Shown here piece after piece: positions 13,581-23,367 of a DNA stretch of 64,000 bases. Numbering within the stretch: position 1 is the stretch's first letter; every line of letters starts with the position of its first letter. The notes below the pieces were generated by a model, which worked only from the letters and a program-made list of their open reading frames with translations, ran no database searches and had not been told where the DNA came from. The stretch comes from Hyaloscypha bicolor E (lineage: Eukaryota; Ascomycota; Leotiomycetes; Helotiales; Hyaloscyphaceae): NCBI RefSeq assembly GCF_002865645.1, contig NW_020194588.1:1036092-1100091 (forward strand), given 5' to 3'. A program made the translations under genes and the position numbers.

Positions 13581-14377
13581 GCTTTCTTTTCTGCTTTATT
13601 AGCTTAATGCCTATAGTATTTTCTCTTAATTTCGCCAAACTAGGCATATTTTATAGTACTATTAATAAACATAATAAAAATAATAATAATAAAAACGATT
13701 TCTCTAATTCCGCTATTTTCTCTAATTTCTCTGAATTTTCCTTATTATTTCTACTTAGTAACCTCCTCTTTCTCTAGAGGCTTCTCTAATTTATCTATAT
13801 AATTTCTTATTTCCGATTTCCTTTTAATTCTTTCCGATTTCTGTTTACTATCTTACTTAAAATTAAGGGCATTCCCTATTTTGGGTATTCTCTTCGAACT
13901 TAGGAGCAAGCTTTACTACTAAGATTAAAGCTACTTTAATTCCGACCTTTATTATAACTAAAAATAATATATAAATTAATAGTATAATCTTATTTCCGTG
14001 TACTAAAGTCTATTTCTAACTAAGATCTAACTCATACTATCTTAGTATAATATTTCCTATTCTATTTCCTTTGCTTTTTTTCCTTTTATAATTAGCTTCT
14101 ATTTCCACTATCCCTGTATACTATACTAGTAACCACATCTTATAGCTAACTCGTATCCAAGTTACTAGGTACGTCGGAAATTAACGTGAAATACTGAGAT
14201 TAATGCTCATATATTCTTAATATTTCGGCCTTAGGCTTAAGGTATTATAATAGCCCTTTTTCTCCCCTAACTTGCTAAGCTAATAATTCGCCTTATAGAT
14301 ATCCCTCAGAACTTCATAAGAGTATTACCTTAACTACGAAGTTTCTATACTCCCTGTATTACTTATTATAAAATATG

Positions 14378-14678
14378 TGAGAGGGAAACTATAATAAGAC
14401 AAAAACCTATATAAAGTATACTAGAGTATAAAACGTGACTTAATAGTAAAATAACAAATCAAAAGCATAAATAGTAAAGCATAAATAGTATATAGTATGC
14501 AAAAGCTTAATTAATTAAATACTTATAAAGAATTATTCTCTAAATCTATAGAAAAACCAGCTTTCTTATGTGATTTCCGCAAGTCACGTACAAAAGGCCG
14601 CGGCCTTTGCCATATAACCTAAACCTCAAAACCGCCAAAATAATATAATTTTTAATGAGTACGGCCTGCCATACTATA
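14378..14678 (-). repeat. Gypsy-1 5' LTR
   Basis: Partner of 1538-1838 with identical length (301 bp). It keeps a less mutated palindrome at 14583-14618 than the other LTR. The gag start lies 0.8 kb inside on the minus strand. Confidence 0.88.
14583..14618. repeat. 36-bp palindrome (in Gypsy-1 5' LTR)
   Basis: The left arm is GTCACGTA, the core AAAGGCCGCGGCCTTT is perfect, and the right arm is CATATAAC. It occupies the same LTR position as 1743-1778. Confidence 0.85.
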
Positions 14679-15342
14679 ATATCCAAATATAAAAGAACTA
14701 TTTAAATACTATTATTATTTTCTTTATAAAAAGAAAAATCTAGTATTTATTTATTTGACTTTAGTCTTTACTAATTAATATAATTATCTCAAGTTAGTAT
14801 ATAATATTACTATTAGAAATAGATTAGAAATTAGCCTACTTTAATTAAAAGTAATTAATTAGTTATAATAGCTTTATTTAAAAATAAAGTTATCTGGCCA
14901 AATAACTGAAATTAATATATATATCTTTTAATAATACTTTAATCGGGCAGTAATTTATAAAGCTTTAATTTTATTAATTATTATCTATAATTTATCTTTT
15001 TAAATAGTTAAATAGCCCGAATTTCATATCTTTTATTAAATACTTAATCCAGAATCTCAGTTCTTTCTTTCTATAACTTACTTTTATATAAAAAAAAAGT
15101 TTAGAAAATATTAGATTAGCTTAAAGAATATTATATAACGAAAACTCTAATTTATAGTTTCAAGTATTTATCTTGCTTTTAATATCTGGACTTTTCTATA
15201 AAAAAAAATTTTTTTAGGTATTATTATATATTTTATTAAATAATAAAATAAGAATTATATAAAGGCCTTTCTAGCTCTTTATATAATACTAGATTATTTA
15301 GGAAAAAACTAATTTACGGTTTTATAACCTGTACTTTAAAAC
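14679..15342 (+). other. Outer hAT sequence right of the Gypsy insertion
   Basis: This is very AT-rich sequence that should hold the N-terminal part of the hAT transposase, since the recognisable core begins at 15343. Stops and apparent frame shifts are too frequent for me to trace a frame. Confidence 0.4.
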
Positions 15343-15720
15343 TATAGTATTACTAAATAACTTAAAGCTATTATTAGTAATAATATTAGTATAAATAGTA
15401 TATTATATTAAGCTATTTAGGCTTATTTATTAAAAGAAAAAAAATTAGAATAAGATATTTTATAATAATAGATTTATTATCTAGAATATATTATTAACCT
15501 TTTTATATAAGCCTTTTTATTTTATAATATCTTTATAAATAGAGAATTAGAAGTATTTAATAAATAAGAGAACTTAAGAGATTTAGAAGCTCTATTAAAT
15601 AATAAGAAAAAAAAATGCGACTTTTAGAACTATTAGGCTAGCTTTATAATATTATTATATATATTTATTATTTTTTTAGTTATATTACCAGATTTAAAGC
15701 TTTTACTAAAAGAATAATTT
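15343..15720 (+). pseudogene. hAT transposase core, RIP-degraded
   Basis: In the + frame starting at 15343 I read IISNNISINSI, matching the hAT block around the second catalytic Asp (DNASSND-like, with D changed to N as RIP would do). About 35 residues later comes YYLEYIINLFI followed by AFLF, matching the conserved RCLGHIINL..AFLFG block of fungal hAT transposases. After one frame change near 15620, LYNIIIYI and FKAFTKRI match the L-H-N-I-V..YI and R-x-x-A-F blocks. The N-terminal part should lie between the Gypsy insertion at 14678 and this point, and the C-terminal part between 15720 and about 17120, but I could not align either. The order and spacing of these blocks make the family call fairly safe, and it agrees with the TIRs and the 8-bp duplication. 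Confidence 0.7.
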
Positions 15721-16008
15721 CTTTTAATAATTAAATATAATAAAATAGCTAATATATAATACTTAATATTACTTTCTAGTAATATACTTATTTTAATATC
15801 TATTATAAGAAATATTTTATAGACCTGAAATTAGATTATTTTAGTCTAGAAAACTAGAAAAGGCTTTAGATAATTTCTATTTTTCTTAAATTATTTTATA
15901 GAGCTATTTTTGAAATTTAAAAAAATATTATAATTATTAATTAAGTATTTTTTATAATAGATATTTTAATTCAAGTATTTAATAGATTATTAGTAAATAA
16001 TAATTTTT

Positions 16009-16104
16009 ATACTAATCTTTATACTAATCTTTATACTAATCTTTATACTAATCTTTATACTAATCTTTATACTAATCTTTATACTAATCTTTATATTAAT
16101 TTTT
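16009..16104 (+). repeat. 12-bp minisatellite, 7 perfect units plus 1 degenerate
   Basis: The unit ATACTAATCTTT repeats seven times without a mismatch (16009-16092), followed by one degenerate unit (ATATTAATTTTT). The perfect identity contrasts with the mutated surroundings and suggests recent expansion. It lies within the outer hAT element. Confidence 0.95.
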
Positions 16105-16269
16105 ATTACTTAATTTAATAAAACTAATTATAGTATAATAGAATATATATATAAATAATAAAGACTTTTATATTCGAATTTAAAAAAAAAATAAGGGGTT
16201 TTTAATATATATTACTATAAGTTTAATAATATATCTTTTTATATTATTACTTTTATATTTCATTCGAAT

Positions 16270-17120
16270 TACTATATAAAATATATTAGAATTAATTAGA
16301 AGAAAAAATGAATTTAGCTTATTTTAACTAAAATTAAAAAGCTTTAGAAGAAATATTAAGATTAGATATCTATTTCTAATAGTTTAATATTAGTTAAAGA
16401 AATTAAATAGCTAATAGAAAGAGAACTAGACGATTTTAATAGAATTACTTAGATATTAGAAAAATATATATAGCTAGTAAGTTAAAATAAATACAAGAAT
16501 TATTATTAGAAAAAGTTATATAATATTAGGGACTTATTTATACTTTAATAATAATATTAAGATATATAAAAAAGATATTAGCTAAAGCTTTTATTTATAG
16601 AAATTAATATTCTCTTAATTCTAGTAATAAATATTAAAGTAAAATAAATCTTTTTAGATACTTATTATATAATATTATAAGATAGAACTTAAATAATAAT
16701 TAAGATTTTAGAAATAGTAAAATATTTGAAATATTAGAAAAAAAAATAGAATTTTAAATATTTTTATTAATATTAATAAAAAATAATAAAATTAGTATAA
16801 AAATTAGTATAATTATAATTGTTTTCTTTATAATTTATAATTACTAGTATCTTAAAGATATAATATCTAGCTAATTACTACTTTTATTAAAGAAGTTTCT
16901 CAAATATTATTAAATAGTTATAATATCTTCTATAACTTATAATTTAGAATTAGATAGAAAAATATATTAGTATAAGCTATTCTTTAGTTTCTTTCTAATA
17001 TATACTAATAGTATTATTACTTTATAGCCTTTTTAAGATTTAATAGAAAAGTAAAAACTAGTAGTATTTAATTTAGCCTCGAATTCTAGCTACTAAATAA
17101 TAGAACTAGGAAAGTTAATT
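16270..17120 (+). pseudogene. Coding-like stretch of the outer hAT element
   Basis: One + frame contains long runs broken mostly by TAA/TAG at likely Q codons. It includes a relatively clean segment near 17060-17120 (VVFNLASNSSY, ELGKL). It may be the C-terminal half of the transposase or a second gene. I could not find the hAT dimerisation motif in it. Confidence 0.3.
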
Positions 17121-17374
17121 TATTTATTATTTCCTTATATTTAATGAGTTAAGTTTCTTTAAATAGTCTTTTTACCTAATATAAAGAATTTAGTAAAATT
17201 AATAAATATAATATAGTTATTATATAATAATTAGTAATTAATATAAAAATAAATAAAATTTATATCTGCTATATAATAATCTAATTTTATAGAATAAGAA
17301 TTTCTTCTTTTTTTACTATATTTCCTACTATATTATAAACTTAATATATTTGTATTTCTATTTTAGTTAGTTTT

Positions 17375-17693
17375 ATACTAATCTTTATACTAACTCAAAA
17401 AGAGATTATATATTTTAGTTAAAGCTCTTTATATTCTATTAGCCTTTTCTTTTATTTTATTATCTGAAATTTATTTAATCTCTTTCTTTTAATTAAGCTT
17501 TTCCTTAGTTTTCTATATTTCCTTAAACTATATATTATTCTCGGAGTTATATTTAATATCTTTTTATATCGGGTTACTATTATTTCAAGCTATATATAAG
17601 CTACTATATTTACTATAGTTAAATAATTATTTATTTAATTTCTAATTCTTTTTTTATTCTTTTCTAAAGCCAGATTAGTATAAAGATTAATAT
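17375..17693. repeat. Inverted pair of the minisatellite motif
   Basis: A 21-bp stretch at 17375-17395, ATACTAATCTTT followed by ATACTAACT, recurs in inverted orientation at about 17672-17693 (AGATTAGTATAAAGATTAAT). They enclose about 280 bp of T-rich sequence. Another inverted copy lies at about 19714-19730. This could be a small palindromic insertion or relocated minisatellite units. Confidence 0.6.
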
Positions 17694-18060
17694 AGAAATA
17701 TTCTGAAAATATCTTTTTAATTTAATACTTATAGTAAAGTACTTTTATATATTATTAAGCTTATTATCTTATATTTTATTATTATAATTATATCTTAATC
17801 TATTACCTTTATTTTTTAATCTTAATATAAATAAAGTCTTTTATAAAAGCTTTATTATATTTATATACTTTTATAATATTTAGGTTTTAAAACAAATCTA
17901 TTAGTACTTTTATTTTATAAATAATAGTATAAATAGATCTAATAGAAGAGGCTAGTTAAGATATTATATTAATACCTAATATACTAATATTAGAGTTATT
18001 TTTGGCTTAAAATAGCTGAAATATAAAGAATATATTCTGGCTACTATTCTATAATATTAT

Positions 18061-18142
18061 AATTAATATAAAAAGTAGAACTATTTCTATAATTAACTTA
18101 TTATATAATATATACTCTTTAGCTCTATCTCTATTTATAATA
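18061..18142 (+). repeat. 82-bp direct repeat, copy 1
   Basis: It aligns with 18439-18520, with differences that are mainly C/T. It could be the left end of a very small LTR-like unit (about 460 bp overall) or a local duplication. No TG...CA ends or flanking duplications are clear. Confidence 0.7.
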
Positions 18143-18438
18143 TATTTCCCAGAGAACTAATATAATATTAAGCCTAGTTCTCTATCTAATTAATGCAATC
18201 TCGCTCTCTTTATTTTATTACCTAAACTAATTAAGCTCTGAAATAAGTCAGGCTACTCGCTTCTTAATAGCTCTAATATTATATTTCCAAGAATCTGTAT
18301 TTTTTAGTGAGTTTACTTAAGGCAAGCCTTTAACTAAGCTTTTACTTTTATATTAACTATTAATAATAGAGTACCGAAATTATATTAAATATAAGGTAAA
18401 ACTTGTAATCGTTATATTATAGTATAAACCGGGCTTAT

Positions 18439-18520
18439 AACTAATATAAAAAGTAGAACTACTTTTATAATTAACTTATTATATAATATATATTCTTTAG
18501 TTCTATTTCTATTTATAATA
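18439..18520 (+). repeat. 82-bp direct repeat, copy 2
   Basis: Second copy of the repeat at 18061-18142, including the shared block TAATTAACTTATTATATAAT. The 296 bp between the copies are less AT-rich and hold no frame I recognise. Confidence 0.7.
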
Positions 18521-18779
18521 ATAATTAATATATAAATTAATATAATATAAATATAAACTTATCTCAGGCTCTAGAAATAATTTATTAATAATTAATAATA
18601 TTTTATAATTACTAATATATTTGATATATTAATTATAGTCTATTATTATAGAATATATTATAAAAATAATTTATATAGAAATTAGTAAATTAATTAGTAT
18701 ATTAGAATACTAACTTATAGATTATAATATAGAATTATATAATAGTATAGTTAAGTAATTAAAAAGAGATTAAAAGGTA

Positions 18780-18804
18780 AATAAAATAAAATAAAATAAA
18801 ATAA
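18780..18804 (+). repeat. ATAAA microsatellite
   Basis: Five tandem copies of a 5-bp ATAAA unit in the AT-rich interior of the hAT element, about 200 bp upstream of the histone-like gene. Confidence 0.8.
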
Positions 18805-19003
18805 TTTACTTTTAAGATATATAAAAAAAATTTTAAACTATTATCTTATTTTTCTCTATTACTTTACTTTAGCTAATACTCTTCTTTTAACTATATTACT
18901 TTAATTCCTTAATTAATTCTTTCTATAATATATCTCTTGCTTTATATTAATTACTTTACTAATTAAGATATAGTAATTATAATCTCTAGTTAATTATTTA
19001 ATT

Positions 19004-19551
19004 ATAGTATAAACTAAGTAAACTAATAGCAAATATTTTATTTCTAGAAAAACTTCTATAAATAAGGCTCTAAAAAAACACTTAATAGAAAAGGCTATAT
19101 TACTACTATTATATAAATAAAAAGAAAATATAGGTTTAGATCTAGTAATTAGTTAATTAGTAGAAATATTAGTATATTTATTAACTGAATTTATAGCTAA
19201 GGCCTTTCAAGAAATTAAAAAATATTAGAAGAATACTAAGTTATTAATTCTAAAGATACTATTTTAATAATTAGTAAAGGAAATTCTGGCTCAAGAAAGT
19301 AAATAAGATAAATATATTTAAGCTTCGGCTTTATATGCTTTATAAGAGTTTATAAAGGCGCTTCTTATTATAAAGTTTGAATATAAGTTATTTTTCTTAA
19401 TTATATTAATCTAATTCTAATAATAAATCTTATAGCTATTTATATAAAGCAAGTTATTATCTAGAAAAAGAATATAAAGCTAGTCTAATAAATGAGATTA
19501 AGAATAATGGGCATTAGTAAGGTTAGCAAATACCTTGTAATAGTACTATAG
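19004..19551 (+). pseudogene. Histone H3-family gene carried in the hAT element, RIP-broken
   Basis: The frame begins at 19004 with ATA, a RIP product of ATG. It then reads (stops shown as *) V*TK*T, matching the H3 start ARTKQT with Lys4. After six extra residues come SRKTSINKALKKHL and IEKA, aligning with the H3 tail around Lys9, Lys14, Lys18 and Lys23. A linker about 13 residues longer than in H3 follows, then the fold: QEIKKY*KNTKLLI (H3 REIRRYQKSTELLI), F**LVKEI (FQRLVREI), ASALYAL*E, and LIAIYIKQVII*KKNIKLV (LCAIHAKRVTIMPKDIQLA). The last block is in another frame, after a 44-nt stretch from 19382. That stretch starts like a mutated GTAAGT donor and may be a short intron. The frame stays fairly open to a TAA at 19723, so a C-terminal extension is possible. 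It lies about 320 bp inside the right TIR and on the same strand as the transposase. H3 versus CenH3 cannot be settled. Confidence 0.8.
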
Positions 19552-19874
19552 GATAGTTAGTTTACTTGGGTTACTAGTAAAGTAACTAGGTCAGATATTA
19601 GGGAATTAACCTTTATATTTAAGGCAAAGCAGTTAGCTAGCCATTAGATTAATAAAGTAATAACTCAAATTATTACTTTTTTAATATATCTCAAATTAGT
19701 TATATTCTTTAAAGAACTAGTATAAAGATTAATTAATTAATTAATTGGAACAGAGAGCAGGAGGGGCAGATTCTGCCGGGCCCCTCATTGCCTAGACCGA
19801 TAATTATCGCTAATTATCGATAATTATCGATTATTGACAAATTAGCGCGATTATCTAATTGTCGCTTATCGAGC

Positions 19875-19892
19875 TTATCGGAGCCCACACTG
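19875..19892 (-). repeat. hAT right terminal inverted repeat
   Basis: Perfect inverted copy of 357-374. Inside it, 19797-19880 carries repeated CGATAATTATCG-type motifs, likely subterminal binding sites. Confidence 0.9.
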
Positions 19893-19900
19893 GGCCGGTG
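19893..19900. repeat. 8-bp target site duplication, right copy
   Basis: GGCCGGTG, identical to 349-356. Joining the flanks across the insertion restores continuous base-balanced sequence. Confidence 0.9.
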
Positions 19901-20702
19901 GAGTACTTTTGACCAGGTACTCGAGTACTTCCCACTTGAAGATCAACATCACGATAACGTAGATCAATCTGGGGCCCTGAGAAAATCTGTTCCCTGTTTT
20001 GGCATCAACTCTTGCTTCATTGGGTGTCTTTTTCTCGTGTACTGGCCAAACTTGGAACTTCGATGGAGCCAAAATGGAATCGTTGCGCGCCGTAGCCACT
20101 TACAGTAGTGCTGCGGGAAACCACCACTGTAGCTGCAATAGCTAGTAGGAAAAGGTTAAGGATATCAGATGAGTAGTAAGCTTCTTTAAAAGTCCTAAAA
20201 TAGGGGGCTGCAGCGTTCAAGCCTTGGCGGCCCCCTGGTGTAGATCATCCCCTTGTTTAGGTTTAATGTTCAGCGAGCAAATGCGGGAACAGGATGACAG
20301 TTGATCAAGCCTCGGTACCTTCGCAGAACTAACCTTTCTCAGTCTTGATACCGGAGTGGGACTCTTGAGGCACTTGACAAATCCGGATTTAGAGGTGGTC
20401 GTGATCGGGCTAGAAATCAAGGGAGGAGTCTCGCTTCATCGTAGATTTCAACCTACAACACTCGAAGGCCCTTCTTTCCTTAGGATCCCTGCTCTTGGAT
20501 GGGAGTCACATTGAATACAAGTCATTTACCTGAAATCATCTCTCTCGCTAAGACGAGATAAACATACCACAGAAGCACCATCAGCCTCAAGCGATTCTCT
20601 ACTGCAATGATTCAAGGCCTCTAAAGATTCTTTTTCCAGCCATATCCCAGGTCTCCCATAAATCCATCTTCGCTATCTGTTCTTGGGACAGAATCATATT
20701 TT
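19901..20702. other. Base-balanced sequence without supported gene
   Basis: Several minus-strand frames of 65-75 codons occur here, one with a hydrophobic run (LNLFLLAIAATVVVS near 20120-20165). I could not join them into a gene or match a family. They may be remains of a gene interrupted by the hAT insertion. Confidence 0.35.
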
Positions 20703-20918
20703 TTACGTTCTCGTCAAACCTGATGAGTCGTAGAATATAGTTGAACATCGCTCTAAAATCGTGCTTTGGAAGAACTGTCGAGCGACGTGGATGTTTGCTT
20801 TCGTGATATTGTACTGGACGGTGAATAGTGATATAAAATGCGAGTCATTACTAGTGACTTCGGGTTCCGGTGGTAAATCGTTCAAAATATTGGCTAGATC
20901 TCGGAACATTTGTCTCAA
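20703..20918 (-). pseudogene. Possible fungal transcription-factor (fungal_trans) fragment
   Basis: The minus-strand frame reads MFRDLANILNDLPPE, then FTVQYNITKANIHVARQFF. This resembles the C-terminal part of Zn2Cys6 transcription-factor regulatory domains, where a LPPEL-type motif is followed by a helix in which a Q-Y-x-x-x-K-A-N-type pattern recurs. No Zn2Cys6 cluster or clean upstream exon is visible, and the frame breaks on both sides. Most likely it is a relic of a larger gene, with the resemblance judged by eye only. Confidence 0.35.
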
Positions 20919-22239
20919 AGAATCGATATCAAGACATTCTTAAGACGGGCCGTGCGGAATATAGGGCCAATTAAGGCGGAGCTGGCGAAGAAAGTTGGTG
21001 GTCCAGGATGGCTTTGGGTGATCGAGGGAAGGGGTGTGGAGTTTGAAATCAACTGGCCTACGCAGAGGAAATCTTTGATCAATGCTATGAAACCAGAAAC
21101 GATTGGAATGCTGGTTCCTGTTGTAGTGTGCGTGATTTAGATGCCCCGTTCGAGGCCTCCGTCCCAGACATCGGAGTGTAGGAGAAATGCCCAGTCATAT
21201 AAAAACAGGATCTTACCCGGCTTATGCACGCAGTGAGATGTGGATTAGTAGATCATGACTGTTGTACTAATCAATAATTTGAAGATTAATAAATGAGATC
21301 CTTAGAACTTGTACTTGGACAACGTAGAGAGGCCAGAAGATCCTTATCGTGTCCAAAACCAGAGTTGAGATCTTGCCATTGATGAGATGGTTACTGCGCA
21401 AATTGATAAACACGAACACAAGAACGTAGGATCGTGCTCGCAATCCCGAATTGTTAAACTCTGTCGGAAAGCGGTGAGATGGATTAATCATAATCAATTG
21501 TTATTCTGGGCTTGACGGTGGATGACTATTCGCTGGCGCATCTTTGAAAGGTTCGAGTCCCTGGACTGCTTTCATATTCCTCGAGTACTTATTTTTCACT
21601 ACGTGACAGGAAAACAATACCAACTCCTGAGACCCCGCTTCTTGCGGTGCTCGTTGAAAGTGCAGGGCAATTGCAAGCTAAGCATTTCGCACAAGCTGTG
21701 GTTCCTGCTTCGAAGAGTCATAGCTTAGTACTCAATATAAGTTAGGAGGAGAGACTATCCTCTTCCGATCACGGCATAGGTCGCACTCTTTACGAGCCGC
21801 TGGCCGACCTGTTCTGATTGAAGGTTGTTTCGAGGCCCCAGCTGGCCCCTCCGGGGATAGGGGATGAAGGAGTTCATGAGCGCATTTTCAAAATCTGCTC
21901 TCAAGATCATGGGATGTTTTGGAATTTTGAACTGCTAAGGTCCTGAATTTTGACACGAACGTATATTGGAGAAAAGGTTATGCAGACGCGCTTGGCGCTG
22001 TAGAGAAGAGACTAGTTGTTGGTGGGGAATGGGTTCTCGATTCATTAGTGGGATTGATTGCAACCTGATCTAGGGATGCAAACATTTCCAAAATAATTGA
22101 AATTTGAGGCCACTGGACTGTAGATTATATTGCCAATTCTTTTATCGAGTTTAAAAATCTATAAAGTACCTTGCTGCTCGGTTAGAATTAGGGCTCTATA
22201 GTTGAAAAGTGAAACCCTTGTTAATTGTGAAGTCCAAGG
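20919..22239. other. Base-balanced stretch, no supported gene
   Basis: Only short frames (up to 76 codons) occur on either strand, without domains. Composition is normal, so RIP has not spread here from the hAT block. The stretch is probably decayed intergenic sequence. Confidence 0.4.
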
Positions 22240-22816
22240 TTGCTTAAACATCCTTGGGACTCGCGCCCTGCTTGCTACCAGAAGCTGATACGGTCCTCCA
22301 AAACGACCCATTTTCCCTCCGTCGCATCCCAGAATGCAATTGAATCCATCTTGACTACAGAGTGAATCTTGCCTGCTTTCCAAGCTCGACGAAGACCTTA
22401 TTAAAACCCGCCAACGTTTTGACTAGACGAACGACGTTGCTCTCTATTTGTGGAACAGTAAACATTTGGACAATCACCGCTCCTCTTACTTTTCCTAAAC
22501 TCCTGACTTCAATAACTAGTCTATCGAACTATCGATATCTAACGCAAATTCCGTTAATTTAATCTACCTCTTCGGGCTCAAAAGAGTCTACCAAAAAATT
22601 GCTAAAGCATTTAGTGCGCTCATTTTCCCGCAAGTACGTAATGGGTAGCTTTATAGATGAGGTTACCTCACCGAATGTGACGTCTAGCACTGCATTTCCG
22701 AATTCTTGTCCATCGTACCAAGTCTGCAGTAGTGCAGGGACTTTATCCAGCCAAGGAAGCTTGACCGCAACTCCCGTAGTATTAACCACCATTGTTCTCG
22801 AATTAATACCAACCAC
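22240..22816 (-). pseudogene. GH3 beta-glucosidase 3' fragment
   Basis: Minus-strand reading shows the C-terminal half of a glycoside hydrolase family 3 enzyme. From 22816: TMVVNTTGVAVKLPWLDKVP and LLQTWYDGQEFGNAVLDVTFG, the (alpha/beta)6 sandwich domain that carries conserved WYxGQE..A..DVLFG motifs. After a frame change comes GICVRYR*FD (family EGIYVGYRYFD). The fibronectin-III-like end follows: VIVQMFT, LAGFNKVFVELGK and, after another frame change, IAFWDATEGKWVV and YQLLVAS. The N-terminal catalytic barrel is absent, because the gene is cut at about 22842 where an LTR-like sequence begins. Frame changes and a stop show it is dead. It once hydrolysed beta-glucosides, probably outside the cell. 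Confidence 0.8.
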
Positions 22817-22842
22817 TTAGCTAGTTCTTAGACAGAAGTCAA

Positions 22843-23153
22843 TGAATTATCCTTCACCACACGCTACAGCATCCAATACCCACATGAGGTGCACTAGAGG
22901 GCAAAACGTGACTAAATAGGCAAACAACTAAACCAGGGGCATGCGCGATAAAGCAGGAATAGTATACGATTGCGAAGTAGTCAACTAATTATTAGGAAAC
23001 GAAGGTTACTTGACTCGAACTACGGAAAAGGCCAGTTCTCTTATTTGTAACTCCCAAGTCACATGACAGCGGACAAGCCTGTGATCATGTGACCACTACA
23101 CAAAAACTGCCAAAACAACATGATTTTTATGAAGTACGGCTTGCCGTACCACA
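22843..23153 (-). repeat. LTR-like sequence related to Gypsy-1 LTR
   Basis: From about 22875 to 23153 the sequence aligns with the Gypsy-1 LTR. Examples are GCAAAACGTGACT (22900s), AACTGCCAAAACAACATGATTTTTAT (in part) and the end GCCGTACCACA against GCCATACTATA. It is GC-richer and lacks RIP changes, so it represents a diverged, probably older or unmutated relative. The left boundary is approximate. No internal region or second LTR is nearby, so I call it a solo LTR. It truncates the GH3 gene. Confidence 0.65.
23058..23093. repeat. 36-bp palindrome homologue with diverged core
   Basis: It begins GTCACATGA and ends TCATGTGAC, exactly 36 bp, at the same place within the LTR as 1743-1778. The GGCCGCGGCC core is replaced by a different, only partly palindromic sequence. 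Confidence 0.65.
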
Positions 23154-23367
23154 CTATTAATCTAATAAAAGGTGGGAATAGGGAGTCAAGAAGACTCGTA
23201 TTTGACTGACTCGTGTTTCCCTAGAAAGCGGCTTAGGCAGCTGCTGCGCGGCCAACGAGAGCGACCGCGGGATTTCGCTGTTTCGGCGAAACACACCCTG
23301 CTGAGCGCCGCTCCGGGATGGATATCTCCGTGCTGCCATCCGCCATTGGAATGTGTAACGAGGCTGC

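Larger units (their letters stand above)
1538..14678 (-). mobile_element. Ty3/Gypsy LTR retrotransposon, 13.1 kb, RIP-degraded
   Basis: Two LTRs of equal length (301 bp) bound a minus-strand element with the order gag, pol (RT, integrase, GPY/F module), spacer and extra ORF. The LTR at 14378-14678 is the 5' LTR and the one at 1538-1838 the 3' LTR. The reverse complement of the sequence beside the 3' LTR (about 1839-1855) is G-rich, as a polypurine tract should be. I could not find a clean 5-bp target duplication: TATTA lies outside on the left and ATATC on the right. It is inserted in the 5' part of the hAT element and therefore arrived later. The length is unusual for a fungal Gypsy element and is explained by the extra ORF and the spacer. 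Confidence 0.88.
357..19892 (+). mobile_element. hAT-superfamily DNA transposon, 19.5 kb, with nested Gypsy element
   Basis: The unit is bounded by a perfect 18-bp terminal inverted repeat, CAGTGTGGGCTCCGATAA (357-374, reverse complement at 19875-19892), and an exact 8-bp target duplication. The ends fit the CAG-type hAT termini. Inside both ends are clusters of ATAATTATCGAT/CGATAA-like motifs, comparable to the subterminal transposase-binding repeats of hAT elements. A degraded hAT transposase reads on the + strand (core 15343-15720), and a degraded histone H3 gene lies near the right end. Removing the nested Gypsy element (1538-14678) leaves an outer element of about 6.4 kb. The interior is heavily RIP-mutated, yet base composition switches to normal exactly at the inverted repeats. 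Orientation follows the transposase. Confidence 0.85.

Noticed and set aside
16009..16104. CRISPR-like array
   Set aside because: Units are contiguous 12-mers without spacers, in a eukaryotic genome. It is a minisatellite.
20910..21140. 76-codon + strand open frame beginning MSQRIDIKTF
   Set aside because: No domain, and it partly overlaps the better-supported minus-strand relic. Probably chance.
21549..21562. GGTTCGAGTCC, a tRNA B-box-like sequence
   Set aside because: The flanking bases do not form a T-stem, and no acceptor or anticodon arm fits around it.
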